A stretch of 61,799 nucleotides of DNA from Roseomonas sp. GC11. GTDB lineage: Bacteria > Pseudomonadota > Alphaproteobacteria > Acetobacterales > Acetobacteraceae. Below are positions 50,786 through 59,467 of this stretch, piece by piece. Positions within the stretch are counted from its first letter, which is position 1. Every line of letters starts with the position of its first letter. Position numbers and translations under genes: made by a program. The notes under the pieces are model-generated. The model made no database searches. It was given only the letters and a program-made list of their open reading frames with translations, and was not told the origin of the DNA. The stretch covers positions 1-61,799 of the forward strand of contig NZ_JANFNY010000026.1 of assembly GCF_024437745.1 (NCBI RefSeq), written 5' to 3'.

Positions 50786-53053
50786 ATGAATGAGATGAGC
50801 CAGCGCTTCCTGCCCCAGCGCTTCCTGGCCCAGGCCCAGGCGCCGCGCGCCGTGGCGCGGCCGGTGAACCTGTCCCGCCGTGGCCTGCTTGGCGCCGCCG
50901 CCGGGGCGCTGGTGCTGGGCGTCACCCTGCCGGGCGGGCGCGCCCGGGCCCAGGCCGCGGCCCCGGCCATCGTGCCGGGCACGCGCGTCAATGCCTTCCT
51001 GGCCATCCGGCCGGACAGCACCGTCCTGTTCCGCAGCCCCTTCATCGAGGGGGGGCAGGGCATCTTCACCGCCATGGCGCAGATCATCGGTGAGGAACTG
51101 GATATCGACCCGGCGCGCTTCACCCTGGAAGGCGCCCCGCCGGGGCCGGACTATCTGCTGATCGGTGGCGGGGCCCGCTTCACCGGCGGCAGCATGTCGG
51201 TGCGGATGAGCTATGAGGCGATGCGCAAGCTTGGCGCCTCGGCGCGGCTGATGCTGCTGCAGGCGGCCTCGGCGCGGCTCGGCGTGCCGGTGGCCGCGCT
51301 CTCCACCGAGCCGGGGCGCGTGCTGCATGCCGCCTCCGGCCGGGCCCTGGCCTATGGCGAGATCGCCGCCGAGGCCGCGAAACTGCCCGTGCCGCCCGCC
51401 CCGGCGCTGCGTTCACCCGCCGAGTTCCGCTGGATCGGCAAGCGCGTGCCGCGCCTCGATGTGCGCGACAAATCCACCGGCCGCGCGCAATACACCATCG
51501 ACCTGACGCTGGAGGGCATGCTGCTCGCGGCGGTGCAGCACAGCCCGCGCCTGGGCGAGCAGCCCGGCGCCCTGGCCAATGAGGCCGAGGTGCGCGCCAT
51601 GCCGGGCGTGCACTCCATCCACCGCCTGCCGGGCGCCGTGGCCGTCCTGGCCTCCAGCTGGTGGCGGGCGCGCCGCGCGGTCGAGGCGCTCCAGGTCACC
51701 TGGACCGCGGCCCCCGCCGGCACCGCGGCCGCCATGCCGGCGGATTTCTCCTCCGAGGCCCACAAGGAGAAGCTGAAGGGCATGGCCGGGGAGGGTGTGG
51801 CCTTCGAGGCGGTGGGCGATGCCGCCGCCGCCATGGGCAAGGCCAGCCGCGTGGTCGAGGCCACCTATGACGCGCCCTACCTGGCGCATGGCCAGCTGGA
51901 ACCGCCCTCCGCCCTGGTGCGCTGGAACCAGGATGGCACGCTGGAGATGTGGATCCCCAACCAGGCGCCGGAGATGTTCCAGGCCGCCGCCGCCCAGGTG
52001 GCCGGGATCCCGCCGGAGAAGGTCATCCTGCATTCGCCGATCCTCGGCGGCTTTTTCGGCCGGCACTTCCTCTATGCCTCGGCCAATCCCTTCCCGCAGG
52101 CCATCCTGCTCTCCAAGGCGGTGGGCCGCCCGGTGAAGCTGATCTGGAGCCGCGAGGAGGAATTCCTGCGCGACGCGCTGCGGCCGGCCAGCGTGGCCCG
52201 CTTCCGCGCCGGGCTCGATGCCAGCGGCCTGCCGGTGGCGCTGCAGGCCGTGGCGGTGGGCGAGGGTGCAGTGAGCCGCTGGTTCGGCCGCCAGCCGGAC
52301 AAGGTGGACAGTTCCGCCGTCGAGGGCATCGCGGGGAAGGTCTATGCCATCCCGGACCTGCGCGTCGGCCAGATCCATGTCGATGACCCGGCGGTCATCG
52401 GCTTCTGGCGCTCTGTCGGCCACTCGATGAACGACTTCTTCTACGAGACCTTCTTCGACGAAATGGCCGATGCCGGGCGGCAGGACCCCTATGAGCTGCG
52501 CCGGCGGCTGCTGGCCAGCAGCCCGCGCCACAAGGCGCTGCTGGAGGCGGTGGCCGATCTCTCCGGCGGCTGGAAGCGTGGCCCCTTCCAGGTGGCGGAT
52601 GGCACGCGGCGCGCGCGCGGCGTCGCCATGGCCTCGCCCTTCGGCTCCGAGGTCGCGACCATCGCCGAGGTCTCTCTGCGTGATGGCGAGGTGGTGGTGC
52701 ATGATGTCTGGGTCGCCATCGACCCCGGCAGCATCGTCAATCCGGCGGTCATCGAGTCCCAGGTGAATTCCGCCGTGGCGCTCGGCCTCTCCTCCGCGCT
52801 GCTGGAACAGGTGGTCTATGAGAAGGGCGAGCCGCAGGCGCGCAACTTCGATGGCTACCCCATCCTGCCGCCGGACCGCATGCCGCGCGTGCATGTGCGC
52901 ATCGTCGAGAGCGGCGCGCCGATGGGTGGCATTGGCGAACCCGGCCTGCCGGGGGTGCCACCGGCGGTGGTCAATGCCATCGCGGCCCTGACCGGGCGGC
53001 GCATCCGCAGCCTTCCGCTCTCCAAGGTGGACTTCAAGGGGATGCAGGGGTGA
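50786..53053 (+). CDS. Molybdopterin-binding subunit of a xanthine dehydrogenase-family enzyme (IorB-like)
   Basis: Catalytic subunit of 755 residues. A Tat signal NLSRRGLLGAAAGALVLGVTLPGG lies at residues about 28-55, with an N-terminal extension. The core has YLAHGQLEPPSAL, the PEMFQAAAAQVAG segment and the SPILGGFFGRHF Moco-binding block. The C-terminal block is GGIGEPGLPGVPPAVVNAIAAL, with the catalytic Glu of the family. Such enzymes hydroxylate aldehydes or N-heterocycles such as isoquinoline or nicotinate, passing electrons through the iron-sulfur subunit. A c-type cytochrome encoded next may accept them. A deleted copy of this gene lies at 5205-5799. Confidence 0.92.
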   Translation: MNEMSQRFLPQRFLAQAQAPRAVARPVNLSRRGLLGAAAGALVLGVTLPGGRARAQAAAPAIVPGTRVNAFLAIRPDSTVLFRSPFIEGGQGIFTAMAQIIGEELDIDPARFTLEGAPPGPDYLLIGGGARFTGGSMSVRMSYEAMRKLGASARLMLLQAASARLGVPVAALSTEPGRVLHAASGRALAYGEIAAEAAKLPVPPAPALRSPAEFRWIGKRVPRLDVRDKSTGRAQYTIDLTLEGMLLAAVQHSPRLGEQPGALANEAEVRAMPGVHSIHRLPGAVAVLASSWWRARRAVEALQVTWTAAPAGTAAAMPADFSSEAHKEKLKGMAGEGVAFEAVGDAAAAMGKASRVVEATYDAPYLAHGQLEPPSALVRWNQDGTLEMWIPNQAPEMFQAAAAQVAGIPPEKVILHSPILGGFFGRHFLYASANPFPQAILLSKAVGRPVKLIWSREEEFLRDALRPASVARFRAGLDASGLPVALQAVAVGEGAVSRWFGRQPDKVDSSAVEGIAGKVYAIPDLRVGQIHVDDPAVIGFWRSVGHSMNDFFYETFFDEMADAGRQDPYELRRRLLASSPRHKALLEAVADLSGGWKRGPFQVADGTRRARGVAMASPFGSEVATIAEVSLRDGEVVVHDVWVAIDPGSIVNPAVIESQVNSAVALGLSSALLEQVVYEKGEPQARNFDGYPILPPDRMPRVHVRIVESGAPMGGIGEPGLPGVPPAVVNAIAALTGRRIRSLPLSKVDFKGMQG

Positions 53054-53418
53054 GGCCGCTTCTCCTGGCCATGCCTCTCCTGGCCACCATCCTCAGTCCC
53101 GGCGCCACCCGCGCGCAGGAGGCCGAGGCGGAGGGGCAGCGGCTGTTCCAGCAGCGTTGCGGCGCCTGTCACCAGGTGGCGACCACCCGCAACGGCGTCG
53201 GCCCGCATCTGCAGGGGGTGATGGGGCGGGCCGCCGGCAGCGTGCCGGGTTTCTCCGCCTCGCCCGCATTGCGGAACTCCGGCATCACCTGGAGTGCGGA
53301 GACGATGGACGGCTTCCTGGCCAACCCCACGGCCACGGTACCCGGCACGCGCATGGCCCAGCGCTTCGCCAATGCCGAGGAGCGGCGCGCCATCATCGCC
53401 TTCCTCGGCACGCGCTGA
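53050..53418 (+). CDS. Monohaem c-type cytochrome
   Basis: Periplasmic cytochrome of 122 residues. A signal peptide ends near RAQEA, and the haem motif CGACH lies near residue 40 with a candidate distal Met in GTRMAQRF near residue 100. The size and motif match class I cytochrome c. GTG at 53050 overlaps the upstream stop in GTGA, so it is translationally coupled to the molybdopterin subunit. It most likely carries electrons from the molybdenum hydroxylase to the respiratory chain. Confidence 0.92.
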   Translation: MRPLLLAMPLLATILSPGATRAQEAEAEGQRLFQQRCGACHQVATTRNGVGPHLQGVMGRAAGSVPGFSASPALRNSGITWSAETMDGFLANPTATVPGTRMAQRFANAEERRAIIAFLGTR

Positions 53419-53432
53419 GCGGGGCCACCCTC

Positions 53433-53460
53433 CCGCCCGGCTCCGCACGGGGCCGGGCGG
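53433..53460 (+). terminator. Hairpin after the molybdenum hydroxylase operon
   Basis: CCGCCCGGCTCC pairs with GGGGCCGGGCGG around a GCAC loop, with one non-Watson-Crick pair in twelve. It lies 15 bases after the cytochrome stop. No U-tract follows. Confidence 0.4.
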
Positions 53461-53701
53461 ATTACCCCCGCGGCGTGGATAGGTCCAAGCGATCCGCCGC
53501 CGGTAATGCCACCCGGCGCGCCCTGCTAGCTTTCACCCGGAGGGCGGGCGGCATGGCCAGGGCCGCCACGCCGGAACCGAGGTGCAGCGTGACCCATTGC
53601 CTGAAGACAGCACCGGCCCCCGATGGCCTCCCCGCCGGGTGGGGCTATTTCCTCCCGGATCCTCCGCCGCCAGGAGCCGCGCGGGGAGGGCAGGCCCCGT
53701 C

Positions 53702-54172
53702 ATGAAGGCCCCGCCATCCATCCCCCTGACCCGCCGCGCGGGCCTGGCCGCGGCTCTCGCCGGCCTCGCCCTGCCACGCGCCGCGCGGGCCCAGCCTTCC
53801 AGCCCGGCGCGGGAGCGACCCATGCAGATCCGCTTCACCTTCCACGACCGCCGCTTCACCGCCACGCTGGCGGACAACCCCTCGGCGCGCGATCTCTTCT
53901 CCCTGCTGCCGCTCGATCTCCAGATCGACGACTACGCGCAGAACGAGAAGATCGCCTATCTCCCGCGCAAGCTGACGGAGGCGGGCAGCGGCCCCTTCTC
54001 CGGCGAGGCGCCCGGGGATTTCTGCTACTATGCCCCCTGGGGCAATCTGATCTTCTTCCATGCCGGCTACCGCTACTCCCGCGGGCTGATCCGGCTCGGG
54101 CGGATCGAGGAGGGCACGGCGCCCCTCCTGCTGCGCGGCCAGTTCCCGCTGCGCGCCGAGCGCCTGGGCTGA
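53702..54172 (+). CDS. Exported cyclophilin-like fold protein
   Basis: Protein of 156 residues with a Tat-like leader (LTRRAGLAAALAGLALPRAA, ending at ARAQ). The mature part has the pattern IRFTFHDRRFTATLADNPSA, then IAYLPRKL and GDFCYYAPWGNLIFFHAGY. It resembles the cyclophilin-like small proteins (about 110-130 residues) often found near flavin or molybdenum enzymes. The function of the family is not established. ATG at 53702 has GGGGAGGG upstream. A zinc alcohol dehydrogenase follows 48 bases after its stop. Confidence 0.8.
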   Translation: MKAPPSIPLTRRAGLAAALAGLALPRAARAQPSSPARERPMQIRFTFHDRRFTATLADNPSARDLFSLLPLDLQIDDYAQNEKIAYLPRKLTEAGSGPFSGEAPGDFCYYAPWGNLIFFHAGYRYSRGLIRLGRIEEGTAPLLLRGQFPLRAERLG

Positions 54173-54183
54173 GCGCCTGGGCT
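54158..54183 (+). repeat. 13-bp tandem duplication at the end of the cyclophilin-like gene
   Basis: GAGCGCCTGGGCT occurs twice in tandem. The duplication repeats the last codons and the TGA stop, so it does not change the protein. It is a recent slippage-type event in the intergenic space. Confidence 0.8.
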
Positions 54184-54220
54184 GAGCCTGCGCCGCGCCT
54201 TCACCACAAGGAGAACACCC

Positions 54221-55237
54221 ATGCTTGCCACCGTCCTGCACGGCCCTGGCGATGTGCGCTATGAGGCCGTCGCCGAGCCGAAGATCCTCAAGCCGACGGA
54301 TGCCATCATCAAGCTCTCGGCCACCTGCATCTGTGGTTCCGACCTCTGGCCCTATCGCGGCCTCCAGAAGATGGAGGGGCCGGCCCATATGGGCCATGAA
54401 TATTGCGGCATCGTCGTCGAGGTCGGCAGCGCCGTGACGACGGTCCGCCCGGGGCAGTTCGTCGTCGGCTCCTTCTGCATCTCGGACAACACCTGCCCGC
54501 ATTGCCGCTTCGGCTTCCAGTCCTCCTGCGAGCAGCGCGAATTCATGTCCGGTGCACAGGCGCCCTATGCCCGCGTGCCGCTCGCCGATGGCACGCTGGT
54601 GCCAACCCCCGAGATCCCGCCGGATGATCTCATCCCCAGCCTCCTCGCCACCTCGGACGTGCTGGGCACCGGCTGGTATGCGGCCGATGCCGCGCGCGTG
54701 CAGCCCGGTTCCACGGTGGTGGTGGTGGGCGATGGCGCGGTGGGGTTGATGGGCGTGCTGGCAGCCAGCCAGATGGGGGCGGGCCGCATCATCGCCATGA
54801 GCCGCCACAAGCGCCGGCAGGAACTGGCGCTGGAATACGGCGCGACCGACATCGTCGCCGAGCGTGGGGAGGAGGGTATCCGCCGCCTCCGCCAGATGAC
54901 GCGCGGCGTGGGGGCGGATTCCGTGCTGGAATGCGTCGGCACCCAGGAATCGATGCAGCAGGCCATCCAGTGCGCCCGCCCGGGCGCCATGATCGGCTAT
55001 GTCGGCGTGCCGCATGGCGTGCAGCTGGATGGCCAGTCGCTCTTCTTCTCGCAGACCGGCATGATGGGCGGGCCGGCGCCGGTGCGCCGCTTCCTGCCGC
55101 ACCTAATGGACCTCGTGCTGACGCGGCGCATCGATCCCGGCAAGGTCTTCGACCTGGATATCCCGATCGCCGACGTCGCGGCGGGGTACAAGGCGATGGA
55201 TGAGCGCCGGGCGATCAAGACCCTGCTGCGGGTCTGA
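54221..55237 (+). CDS. Zinc-dependent alcohol dehydrogenase (MDR family)
   Basis: Enzyme of 338 residues. The catalytic zinc region is CICGSDLWPYRG followed by GHEYCGIVVEVGSAV. The structural zinc loop CPHCRFGFQSSCEQ shows only three of the usual four cysteines. The nucleotide motif is VVVVGDGAVGLMGVLAA near residue 165, typical of NAD(P)-dependent MDR enzymes. The ATG at 54221 follows CACAAGGAGAACACC. Its last 23 bases overlap the 3' end of the convergent MFS gene. The substrate is unknown. Confidence 0.9.
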   Translation: MLATVLHGPGDVRYEAVAEPKILKPTDAIIKLSATCICGSDLWPYRGLQKMEGPAHMGHEYCGIVVEVGSAVTTVRPGQFVVGSFCISDNTCPHCRFGFQSSCEQREFMSGAQAPYARVPLADGTLVPTPEIPPDDLIPSLLATSDVLGTGWYAADAARVQPGSTVVVVGDGAVGLMGVLAASQMGAGRIIAMSRHKRRQELALEYGATDIVAERGEEGIRRLRQMTRGVGADSVLECVGTQESMQQAIQCARPGAMIGYVGVPHGVQLDGQSLFFSQTGMMGGPAPVRRFLPHLMDLVLTRRIDPGKVFDLDIPIADVAAGYKAMDERRAIKTLLRV

Positions 55238-56477
55238 CGGGCTCCTGATCCTGCGGTTCCCGGCCTTCCCGGGCCGGGAGCCGCAGGAGGCGGGGCACCA
55301 GCAGCCCCACCGGCAGGACCAGCAGGCCCCAGGCCAGCCCATAGCCCCCGGCATCGACGACCGCGCCGAAGGCGAGGGGGGCCAGCGCCATCGCGATCAT
55401 GCACAGCGTGCTGGAGAAGCCGACCGTGGTGGCGATGGCGTTTTTCGGCGCGATCTCGGCGATTTGCAGCAGGTAGAGCGGGAACCAGCCAATGCCGAAA
55501 ATGCCGAGCAGCGCCAGCACCGGGTAGAGCGCCCAGGCGGGCGTCTCTGCCGGCAGCAGGGCATAGAGCGCCGTCAGGGCCGTGCAGAGGGCCATGACCC
55601 AGCCCAGGCAGTGTTCGCGCCGGCCGGGCCAGAGGCGGTCCACCACCATCGGCAGCAGGGCGCGGCTGGGGATGCCGGTGAACTGCACGATGGCGAAGAG
55701 CGCCGCCGCCGCCACCAGCCCGAGGCCGAAACGCTCCGCCATGAAAGCGATGGCGCTGGCGGTGAAGGTGAACTGGAAGGAGGACATCGCGATGCCCGCG
55801 CCGAGCACCGGCCAGAAGGCCGGGTCTCGCCCCAGCACCGCCAGCAATTGGCGCAGCGGCAGGGGAGGCGCCTTGCGGCTCTCGGCCAGGTCGCCCTCGC
55901 GATAGAAGGCCCAGAAGAACAGGCCCCCGGCGATGCCGATGCCACCCTGGGCCAGCAGGGCGGCGCGCCACCCGCCGCTGGCCGCCAGCAGCGGCAGCAG
56001 CATGGCGGCGAGGGCGGTGCCGAGCGGCACGGCCGCCTGGCGGAAGCCGGTGGCCAGGCCCCGGTGCCGTGTTGGAAACCAGCGCAGGATGGCCCGCGTG
56101 CCGCCCGGCTGCACGGCGGCGTAGCAGACCCCAAGGAGCAGCAGCGCCAGCAGCAGAGAGGCGTATCCCGTGGCCAGCATGGCGCCGGCCATGGCCATCA
56201 GCCCCATGCCGGCCATGGCGATGGCGACGACCGCGCGCTCCCCATGCCGGTCGATCAGGCGGCCCAGGGTGAAGAGGGAGAGGATCTGCCCCCCGTTCAT
56301 CACCGTGACAGCCAGCGCCGCCTCGGCCTGGGAGAGGCCGAAAGCCTCCCGGAAGACGGGCACGAGGGTATAGACCCCCTGCGAGACGATGGAGCCCGCG
56401 GTCTGCGCCGCGACGGCGAGGCCAAGGATGGTCCAGAGCTGCGCGCCCGGACCGGAAGAGGCGGTGGTGGTGGACAT
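55215..56477 (-). CDS. MFS transporter
   Basis: Integral membrane carrier of 420 residues with twelve hydrophobic segments in two halves. The MFS motif A region is GRLIDRHGERAVVAIAMAGMG near residue 75. The ATG at 56477 is used because the longer frame to 56720 crosses the divergent LysR gene. It is divergent from that LysR gene and likely controlled by it. A role in uptake of a carboxylic or aromatic acid, or in export, is possible; no motif decides. Confidence 0.88.
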   Translation of the reverse strand: MSTTTASSGPGAQLWTILGLAVAAQTAGSIVSQGVYTLVPVFREAFGLSQAEAALAVTVMNGGQILSLFTLGRLIDRHGERAVVAIAMAGMGLMAMAGAMLATGYASLLLALLLLGVCYAAVQPGGTRAILRWFPTRHRGLATGFRQAAVPLGTALAAMLLPLLAASGGWRAALLAQGGIGIAGGLFFWAFYREGDLAESRKAPPLPLRQLLAVLGRDPAFWPVLGAGIAMSSFQFTFTASAIAFMAERFGLGLVAAAALFAIVQFTGIPSRALLPMVVDRLWPGRREHCLGWVMALCTALTALYALLPAETPAWALYPVLALLGIFGIGWFPLYLLQIAEIAPKNAIATTVGFSSTLCMIAMALAPLAFGAVVDAGGYGLAWGLLVLPVGLLVPRLLRLPAREGREPQDQEPVRPAAGS

Positions 56478-56517
56478 GCCGGCAGGATGCCGCCGCCCTG
56501 GCCATTGCAGAACGCGG

Positions 56518-56541
56518 CGAAATCCGCTTTCAGTGATTTCG
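56518..56541. promoter_or_regulatory. LysR-site candidate CGAAATC-N10-GATTTCG
   Basis: Seven-base perfect inverted arms with a 10-base spacer lie between the divergent MFS and LysR genes, 18 bases before the LysR start codon. The geometry suits a LysR dimer. Confidence 0.5.
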
Positions 56542-56559
56542 GATTGATATGGTTGCCCC

Positions 56560-57402
56560 ATGCGTGGCCTGGACCCCGACGCCCTGCATGCCTTCGTCCT
56601 CGTGGCGGAGCTGCGCAGCTTCACCCGCGCGGCGCAGGTGCTGAACAGCAGCCAGGCGGCGGTCAGCCTGAAGCTGCGCCGGCTGGAGGAGCGCCTCGGC
56701 CAGCGCCTGCTGGAGCGCACGCCGCGCTCGGTGCGGCTGTCCGGCGCGGGGGCTGCCTTCCTCGATCTCGCGCGGCAGGTCGTGGAGGCGCATCGCCGCG
56801 CGGCGGAGGCCTTCGTCGCGAAGCCCAGCCGCCTTGGCCTTGGTCTCAGCCATCATATCGTGGGTGCGGAGCTGCCCGGGCTGCTGGCGCGGCTGGGTGG
56901 CGGCACGGTGCTGGAATTGCGGGTGAGCGGCACGCGCGATCTGCTGGACCGCTACGATGCCGGGGAACTCGATGCCGTGGTGGTGCTGCGGCATGATGAA
57001 AGCCGCCGCGGGGGGGAGGTGCTGCTGCGCGAGGCCTTCGCCTGGATGGCCGCCCCTGGCTTCTCCCTGCCGCCCGGCCCGCTTCCCCTGGTGACCCAGC
57101 CGGAGCCCTGCCACCTGCGCGCCATGGCGGTCGGGCGGCTGGCGGCGGCGGGGCTGCCCTGGCGGGAGGCTTTCGTCGGCACGGGCGTCGCCACGGTGGG
57201 CGCGGCGGCGGCGGCGGGGCTGGGCGTGGTGGCCCTGGCCCGGCGCGTCGCGCCCGCCGGCGCGGTGGAGGCCGGGGCGCGGCTCGGCCTGCCGCCCCTG
57301 CCGGCGCGCGACCTCGTGCTGCATTCGCGCATCGCCGGCGAGGGGAGCGGGATGCTGCGGCGGCTGGTCGAGGCTATCCGCGCGACGGGCCGGCCATGCT
57401 GA
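56560..57402 (+). CDS. LysR-family transcriptional regulator
   Basis: Regulator of 280 residues. The helix-turn-helix is LDPDALHAFVLVAELRSFTR, VLNSSQAAVSLKLRRLEERLG with wing RTPRSVRLSGAG. The effector domain has GLGLSHHIVGAELPGLL, shorter than usual. No clear Shine-Dalgarno precedes the ATG at 56560. Its end overlaps the next LysR gene by 7 bases (57396-57402), so the two regulators are probably translated together. Confidence 0.88.
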   Translation: MRGLDPDALHAFVLVAELRSFTRAAQVLNSSQAAVSLKLRRLEERLGQRLLERTPRSVRLSGAGAAFLDLARQVVEAHRRAAEAFVAKPSRLGLGLSHHIVGAELPGLLARLGGGTVLELRVSGTRDLLDRYDAGELDAVVVLRHDESRRGGEVLLREAFAWMAAPGFSLPPGPLPLVTQPEPCHLRAMAVGRLAAAGLPWREAFVGTGVATVGAAAAAGLGVVALARRVAPAGAVEAGARLGLPPLPARDLVLHSRIAGEGSGMLRRLVEAIRATGRPC

Positions 57403-58304
57403 CCCTGCGCCAGATCGAGGTGTTCCGCGCCGTGCTGCGTGCCGGCACGCTGGTGGGCGCGGCGCGCGAACTCGGCATCGCCCAGCCGACCGCCAGCCGC
57501 ATCCTGGCGCGGGTGGAGGATGTGATGGGCCTGCCGCTCTTCGAGCGCGCCGGGGGCCGGCTGCACCCCACCGCCGAGGCCCGCCGCATGCTGGAGGAGA
57601 TCGACCGCGCCTATGAGGCGCTGCGCGCCGCCGTGGGCCGCGCCGCCGAGGCCGCGCGGCTGGGCGAGAGCCGTTTCCATGTGGGCGCCTCGCCCAGCCT
57701 GGGGCGCATGCTGGTGCCGGCCGCCCTGGCCGGCCTGACGCAGCGCCACCCGGAACTGTCCCTGCACCTGGATGTGCTCTCCGTCAGCCAGGTGGCCACC
57801 TATCTGACGGAAGGGCCGGGGGAGGTGGCCGTCACCCTCTTCCCCATCGCCCAGGCGGGGCTGCGCAGCGCCCGGGTGGGCCGCGGCGCCCCGGTGGCGC
57901 TGGTGCCGCGGGACTGGCCACTCGCCCGCCGGGAGGTGCTGCGGCCGGAGGATCTGCGCGGCCTGCCGCTGGCGGTGTTCGAGGGCTGGTCCGTCCATGG
58001 GCAGGTGCTCAATGCCTTCCTGGCGCAGGCGGGGGTGGTGCCGGGGCGGCGGCACCATGTCCGCTTCGCCGACAGCGCCGCCGCCCTGGCCGAGGCCGGC
58101 CTTGCCGTCGCGGTGATCGACCCCTTCAGCGCCCTGTCCGCGCGGCGGGACCGCCTGGCCGTGCTGCCCACCAGCGGGGAACGCGGCTTCGAGGTCTATG
58201 TCCACCGTGTGGTGGACCGCGTGCAGGGCCGCTTCCTGAAAACCTTCGAGGCCCTTCTGGCGGAAGGGATCGCCGCGCTGCCGCAGGCCATGGCCATGCC
58301 CTGA
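57396..58304 (+). CDS. LysR-family transcriptional regulator
   Basis: Regulator of 302 residues. The DNA-binding domain is LTLRQIEVFRAVLRAGTLVGAA, LGIAQPTASRILARVEDVMG with the wing AGGRLHPTAEAR. The effector domain starts near SRFHVGASPSLGRMLVP. ATG at 57396 lies inside the end of the upstream LysR gene. It precedes a Bug-ADH-unknown operon on the same strand by 125 bases and may control it. Confidence 0.9.
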   Translation: MLTLRQIEVFRAVLRAGTLVGAARELGIAQPTASRILARVEDVMGLPLFERAGGRLHPTAEARRMLEEIDRAYEALRAAVGRAAEAARLGESRFHVGASPSLGRMLVPAALAGLTQRHPELSLHLDVLSVSQVATYLTEGPGEVAVTLFPIAQAGLRSARVGRGAPVALVPRDWPLARREVLRPEDLRGLPLAVFEGWSVHGQVLNAFLAQAGVVPGRRHHVRFADSAAALAEAGLAVAVIDPFSALSARRDRLAVLPTSGERGFEVYVHRVVDRVQGRFLKTFEALLAEGIAALPQAMAMP

Positions 58305-58429
58305 GGCTATGGCCCGCCGCAGCAATGTCGGTTGCGGCGGGCGGCCCGCCGGGCTCTAACCCCGCCCCATGGGTCATGGCCGCGCCCCCCGCGCGGTCGA
58401 GAGAATCCACAGACCAGGAGGAAGCAGGT

Positions 58430-59467
58430 ATGCCCCCTGCCGACCGATTCCCGCTCTCCCCGGAAGGGCTGCCGCTGCGCCGCCGTGGCCTGCTGCGCGG
58501 CGCCGCCGCCCTGGGTACCGTGACCCTGGGTGCGGCCGCGTGGCTGCCCGGCGCGGCCCGCGCCCAGGAGGCCTGGCCCAGCCGCTCGCCCACCATCATC
58601 GTGCCCTTCGCGGCGGGCGGTGGCGTCGATGTCGCCACCCGCACCATCGCCGAGAAGGCGGGGGATGTCCTGGGCAAGCGCCCGGTGATCGAGAACCGCG
58701 GCGGTGGCAGCACCATCCCGGCGACCCAGGCAGTGACCCGCGCCCAGCCCGATGGCTATACCCTGCTGGCGGTGCCGACGACGACGGTGATCAACCCCGC
58801 CTTCCGCAGCGATATTCCCTATGACTGGAAGACGGCGCTGGAGCCGGTCGGGCTGGTCGCGCGGCTGCCCTTCGTGGTGGTGACGCGCCCGGCCTCGCCC
58901 GTGCGCACCATGTCGGAGCTGGCGGAGGCGACCCGCAAATCCGGCCAGCCGCTGACCTTCGGCTCCGGTGGCACCGGCACGGTGGCGCATCTGGCGGGCG
59001 AGCTCTTCGGCCTGCGCACCGGCATCGAGACCCAGCACATTCCTTATCGTGGCGAGGCCCCGGCGCTGACGGACACGATCAGCGGCAATCTCGACGTGAT
59101 GTTCTGCACCCTGGCCTCGGCGGCGGGGCAGATCGCCAGCGGCACGCTGAAGGCGCTGGCTGTCACCACGGCGCAGCGCGTGGCCAGCCTGCCGGAGGTG
59201 CCGACCGTGGCCGAGCAGGGCTTCCCGGGTTACGACGTCTCCGCCTGGGTGGCCCTGGCCGCGCCGCGCGGCACCCCCGCGCCGGTGATCACGGTGCTGA
59301 ACCAGGCCTTCAGCGCGGCCACGCGCGACGAGGCGGTGGCCAGCCGCCTCGGCACGCTCGGCGCCGTGCCGGCCTGGGGCAGCCCCGCCGAGCTGACCCG
59401 CTTCATGGAGGCCGAGGCGCAGCTCTGGGCCAAGGTGATCACCGACGCCAAGGTGCGGATGGAATGA
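58430..59467 (+). CDS. Bug-family substrate-binding protein
   Basis: Periplasmic binding protein of 345 residues with a twin-arginine leader (LPLRRRGLLRGAAALGTVTLG, cleavage near GAARAQE). Family blocks are PTIIVPFAAGGGVDVATRTI, RPVIENRGGGSTIPAT, and the HIPYRGEAPALTDTISGNL block. ATG at 58430 has CAGGAGGAAG upstream. It overlaps the ADH gene by ATGA. It is another orphan receptor without TctAB. Confidence 0.88.
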   Translation: MPPADRFPLSPEGLPLRRRGLLRGAAALGTVTLGAAAWLPGAARAQEAWPSRSPTIIVPFAAGGGVDVATRTIAEKAGDVLGKRPVIENRGGGSTIPATQAVTRAQPDGYTLLAVPTTTVINPAFRSDIPYDWKTALEPVGLVARLPFVVVTRPASPVRTMSELAEATRKSGQPLTFGSGGTGTVAHLAGELFGLRTGIETQHIPYRGEAPALTDTISGNLDVMFCTLASAAGQIASGTLKALAVTTAQRVASLPEVPTVAEQGFPGYDVSAWVALAAPRGTPAPVITVLNQAFSAATRDEAVASRLGTLGAVPAWGSPAELTRFMEAEAQLWAKVITDAKVRME

